This document shows, one piece after another, positions 61,092 to 64,000 of a DNA stretch of 64,000 nucleotides. How positions within the stretch are numbered: position 1 is the first letter of the stretch; the number at the start of each line of letters is the position of its first letter. The notes under the pieces are model-generated. The model saw only the letters and a list, made by a program, of their open reading frames with translations. It did not search any database and was not told the DNA's origin. A program made the position numbers and the translations under genes. The DNA is from Leeuwenhoekiella aestuarii (GTDB lineage: Bacteria > Bacteroidota > Bacteroidia > Flavobacteriales > Flavobacteriaceae): positions 1 to 64,000 of the forward strand of contig NZ_QOVJ01000007.1 in the NCBI RefSeq assembly GCF_004104055.1, given 5' to 3'.

Positions 61092-62672
61092 TCATTCTGT
61101 ATCTAGTATTATGGTAGTTACCGAACGTGATGGAATTCTTAACTCTTCTTGATTAAAGAGTTGCATTTTTTCAAGATCAGAATCCTCTGATGTCACATAA
61201 CTTTCAACAGTAAAAGGTTTTACTTCTTCCTCAAAGTTAATGTTGATTATTTTGTTTTCTAAAGCAGAATTTATAAAAACAAGTACTGTTTTTGAATCAT
61301 CAGGACTTTTATATGCTGAATAAACGAAATCTTCATTAAGTATATCTTGATCAAATCCTTTAAGGGCTACTCGTTTATATCCCGGTCTGATGAACCTGCT
61401 GTAATTACCTAAAGCCCATAACATTTTACTTTCATAAAAATTGCCGTCATATTTGTTCTTGTCAATATAAACCAAACCGTCTTTGTAGTCATAAGCAGAA
61501 ATAGCGGTCCACCAGTGCCAGGCACTTGCGTTTGCAAAAACGAGATCACTATGAATCACCTGAGCCATATACAATGCTGAATCCATTCCTAAGTCTCTAC
61601 CATTTCCATTTATTTCACCATTATTATCACCCAGAATACAGTATTCACTCATCCAAAAATGTAAGTCTGAAACATCTGCAATTGCATCACCCAAATCTTG
61701 ACGTTGCTTCACCATATTTTTAAAAGGTGAAGTTGTAAAGTAGCTGTGTGCCGAAACTGCTGGATTCACGTGTGCCAGATGTCCCAAGTAATTTTCTGAA
61801 GAATTATCAAAAAATGAATTAATAACATCTCCTCTACCCGTTTTATTTCCAGATTCTGTTAGATAGTTAATTTGAGCCGTTTCTGCGATATCTATAAATG
61901 TATTATCTAAATTTCTGCTTTCTAATTCATAATCTAAAGCACGTACTAAATCTGAAATCTCATGATTCCAAAATGGAGTACCCTCCTGACCACCGTCTGC
62001 CCAGTCCCATTGTGGCTCGTTAACCGGACTTATATAATTTACTTCTAAACCATTTTTCTCTAATTGTTGAGCTACGTCTGCCAAGTACTTAGCAAAGTCA
62101 CTATAATTCTTAGCTCGTAGATTAGATCTGTTTTTGTTACTGGTATAGGCCTTATTATTACGTGTAAATTTAACCGGCGGACTATTAGAAAAAAGCAAAA
62201 GATCTTTAACTCCTCTTTGTTTTGCAGCATTTGCAAACCACACTTGTCCTTGATGCTTATCCCAATCATAAGTATCACCTTCTCCGTAAAAAGATTCAGC
62301 TCTTCTCCACTCATCTTTTATACCACTTTCATCACCCTGTTCTGCGCTTCCTGCACCTAGGTTAAACCTCCAGAGACTCAAGCCTATTCCTTTAGGGTTA
62401 CCAGAATTATCATTTTCTGTACTAAAAAGCAGATCTGCAATTTTCTCCCGTTTATACAAGGGCCAGTTTCTACCCACAAACTGTACAGACCAGGCATCAG
62501 ATGCCCCAAAATTGTCTATATGCTGAAAGGTTGTTTTAGAATCTAAATATAGATTGATAGCAGTACTTTCACTTTGATCAAGGTTAAGGGATTTTTCCTT
62601 CCAGCTTATTAAAAATGTAGCGCTTGCTATAGATGCAAGAACAACTAAAGAAATGAATACTTTTAATTTCAA
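61092..62672 (-). CDS. GH30-family glycoside hydrolase, exported
   Basis: This 526-aa protein has an N-terminal hydrophobic segment (about 5-23), then a GH30 (beta/alpha)8 domain with the acid/base E219 in SPVNEPQWDW and the nucleophile E343 in FWMSEYCILGD, and a C-terminal beta-sandwich. The subfamily cannot be fixed by eye; I think of beta-1,6-galactanase or glucanase-type enzymes. It faces the start of a hybrid two-component regulator, which probably controls it. It lacks a SusCD pair within the window. Confidence 0.87.
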   Translation of the reverse strand: MKLKVFISLVVLASIASATFLISWKEKSLNLDQSESTAINLYLDSKTTFQHIDNFGASDAWSVQFVGRNWPLYKREKIADLLFSTENDNSGNPKGIGLSLWRFNLGAGSAEQGDESGIKDEWRRAESFYGEGDTYDWDKHQGQVWFANAAKQRGVKDLLLFSNSPPVKFTRNNKAYTSNKNRSNLRAKNYSDFAKYLADVAQQLEKNGLEVNYISPVNEPQWDWADGGQEGTPFWNHEISDLVRALDYELESRNLDNTFIDIAETAQINYLTESGNKTGRGDVINSFFDNSSENYLGHLAHVNPAVSAHSYFTTSPFKNMVKQRQDLGDAIADVSDLHFWMSEYCILGDNNGEINGNGRDLGMDSALYMAQVIHSDLVFANASAWHWWTAISAYDYKDGLVYIDKNKYDGNFYESKMLWALGNYSRFIRPGYKRVALKGFDQDILNEDFVYSAYKSPDDSKTVLVFINSALENKIININFEEEVKPFTVESYVTSEDSDLEKMQLFNQEELRIPSRSVTTIILDTE

Positions 62673-62887
62673 AATAATTCTTTTAATGAATCTTTTATAA
62701 AACTAATAGGTCTATTAAACATATTGATTTTTATCTTTAACAATTTTCACTATTTCGATTGAGTAAATTCGTGTACAATTTGTCTAAAATTGCGGTGTTA
62801 ATTGTTCAACCTTATTAATATTGATGAATAGCTGGGATATTTTTATAAATTGGTTACAAATTACACACTATATAATATCATTTTTAC
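62673..62887. other. Divergent intergenic control region, GH30 and hybrid regulator
   Basis: This 215-bp A+T-rich region lies between two divergent starts. It contains the words GTACAATTTG and TTGGTTACAAATTACAC, which could hold -7 boxes, but I cannot place a promoter for either gene with confidence. Confidence 0.3.
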
Positions 62888-64000
62888 ATGAAAAGAACTT
62901 TAAGATTTATTCTATTTCTTTTTATAACAACGGTTGTATACTCTCAAAATGAAAAAGCAAATCTTAATGATCTCCATTTTCATTTAATAAATTCTCAAAA
63001 TGGTCTTTCTAACAATGTCATAAATGACATTACACAAGATTCTCTTGGCTTTATTTGGATAGCAACTTATGATGGTCTAAACCGGTATGATGGTTCTCAA
63101 TTTTTAAAATTCAGAAAAAATCTTGAAGATGATATAAATGGAGTTTCTAATAATTATATTCAGGAATTATTACTACTTCAAAATCAAAAATTACTCATTG
63201 CCACAGATGCCGGACTCAATGTTTACGATCTCAAATCAGAAACCTTTCATATATTTTCTACTGAAGAAGGTCTACTAGATAATAGTATTAGCGCCTTAGC
63301 TTTAGATAATAATCATAATCCTGTTATAGGTACGTATCGCGGTGGTGTACAAATCGCTTCAGATAATTTTACTTTCAACGAAATCAGATTTAAAGGTACT
63401 AAGAATCAGTTATCATCTAATGAAATTTCAGCTATTGAATCTCAGGGAAAATCTATTTATTGGGTAGGTACTTATCATAAAGGTCTCAATAAAGTAACTG
63501 TAACTGGTAATCAAGTAAAAACAGAAACTATTCAGCATCCTAAACTAAGTAATTCTACGATTACCGAACTGTATTTGGATTCTGAACAGAATTTATGGAT
63601 TGCCAGTACAAATGGTTTGTTTGTAATACAACCCAATGGTGAGTTGTTATATTTAAACAAAGCAACAACTAAAAGTCAAGGCTTAAGTGATAGCAATGTA
63701 CTAGCGATTCTTGACGATAACAAAGGAAAGCTTTACATAGGTACGCGCGATGGCGGTCTTAATATTCTTGAAAAAAAGACACTGCTAGATCAATCTTTAC
63801 CATTAAGCATTAATTGGTTTTTACCTAAAGAAGATGGCTCTAGTGTTTACGACCGATCAATTACCAGCCTTTTTATTGACAAGCATAACGCACTTTGGAT
63901 GGGCACTCCTACCGGTATAAACTATGTAGATTTAATGGGTGAGCCGGCTAAAAGGGTTCAAGAAACCGACGCTCAAAATTCTATAAGCAACAACAGGGTA
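62888..64000 (+). CDS. Hybrid two-component regulator, N-terminal propeller part (partial)
   Basis: An ATG at 62888 begins a frame of 371 codons that runs off the right edge. A signal peptide (about 1-20, VYSQ) is followed by Reg_prop beta-propeller repeats: NGLSNNVINDITQDSLGFIW plus IATYDGLNRYDG, and a later LWIASTNGLFVIQ and LYIGTRDGGLNIL. This is the periplasmic sensor of a Bacteroidota hybrid two-component system, which detects a released oligosaccharide. The kinase, receiver and AraC domains would lie beyond the window. It is divergent from the GH30 gene. Confidence 0.9.
   Translation, partial: MKRTLRFILFLFITTVVYSQNEKANLNDLHFHLINSQNGLSNNVINDITQDSLGFIWIATYDGLNRYDGSQFLKFRKNLEDDINGVSNNYIQELLLLQNQKLLIATDAGLNVYDLKSETFHIFSTEEGLLDNSISALALDNNHNPVIGTYRGGVQIASDNFTFNEIRFKGTKNQLSSNEISAIESQGKSIYWVGTYHKGLNKVTVTGNQVKTETIQHPKLSNSTITELYLDSEQNLWIASTNGLFVIQPNGELLYLNKATTKSQGLSDSNVLAILDDNKGKLYIGTRDGGLNILEKKTLLDQSLPLSINWFLPKEDGSSVYDRSITSLFIDKHNALWMGTPTGINYVDLMGEPAKRVQETDAQNSISNNRV

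Overview
The window looks like a chromosome segment of a marine-type flavobacterium (Bacteroidota, Flavobacteriaceae). The evidence is the A+T-rich sequence, a SusC/SusD pair with an ECF sigma/FecR switch, the start of a hybrid two-component regulator, promoters with the Bacteroidota -7 box TAnnTTTG, and no Shine-Dalgarno dependence.

Layout. (1) 1-15 kb, minus strand: ECF sigma factor, FecR anti-sigma, SusC (with STN domain), SusD, two thioredoxin-fold envelope proteins, then after a terminator a DsbD-type reductase and an M16 peptidase. The set suggests TonB-dependent uptake of a peptide-like or thiol-containing ligand. (2) 15.06-15.79 kb: a decayed, internally deleted IS3-family element with intact terminal inverted repeats. 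(3) 15.8-42.05 kb: an accessory locus of about 20 genes, most without an assigned function. It holds a 1664-aa DUF4132 protein, a WG-repeat lipoprotein, other small or exported unknowns, and an operon of an 853-aa protein, a DUF1266 protein and a 750-aa TPR protein that ends in a TPR histidine kinase and a NarL/LuxR response regulator. A SUKH protein, an operon of coiled-coil protein, vWA protein and divergent adenylosuccinate-synthetase homologue, and a SUKH/DUF pair complete it. (4) 42.05-43.54 kb: noncoding, with a decayed gene and five tandem 11-bp repeats. (5) 43.5-55.9 kb: a complete non-phosphorylative L-fucose pathway in two divergent operons around two AraC regulators, with two GH29 fucosidases, a FucP transporter, and enzymes down to pyruvate and lactate. 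(6) 55.9-64 kb: an MtfA-like metallopeptidase, a large AsmA-like protein, a GH30 glycosidase and the 5' part of a hybrid two-component regulator.

The most interesting observation is in region 3. Eight transcription units on both strands carry the same promoter layout: a dyad close to TCCCTGAAAACAGGG starting 43-48 bp before the end of a TTTG-type -7 box. This ties the scattered genes into one regulon, and the two-component system encoded in the locus is the obvious candidate regulator. I infer that the locus is one coordinated system, possibly a conflict or stress system of the vWA/DUF4132/SUKH kind, built around a second PurA-like enzyme. Its biochemical role cannot be read from sequence alone.
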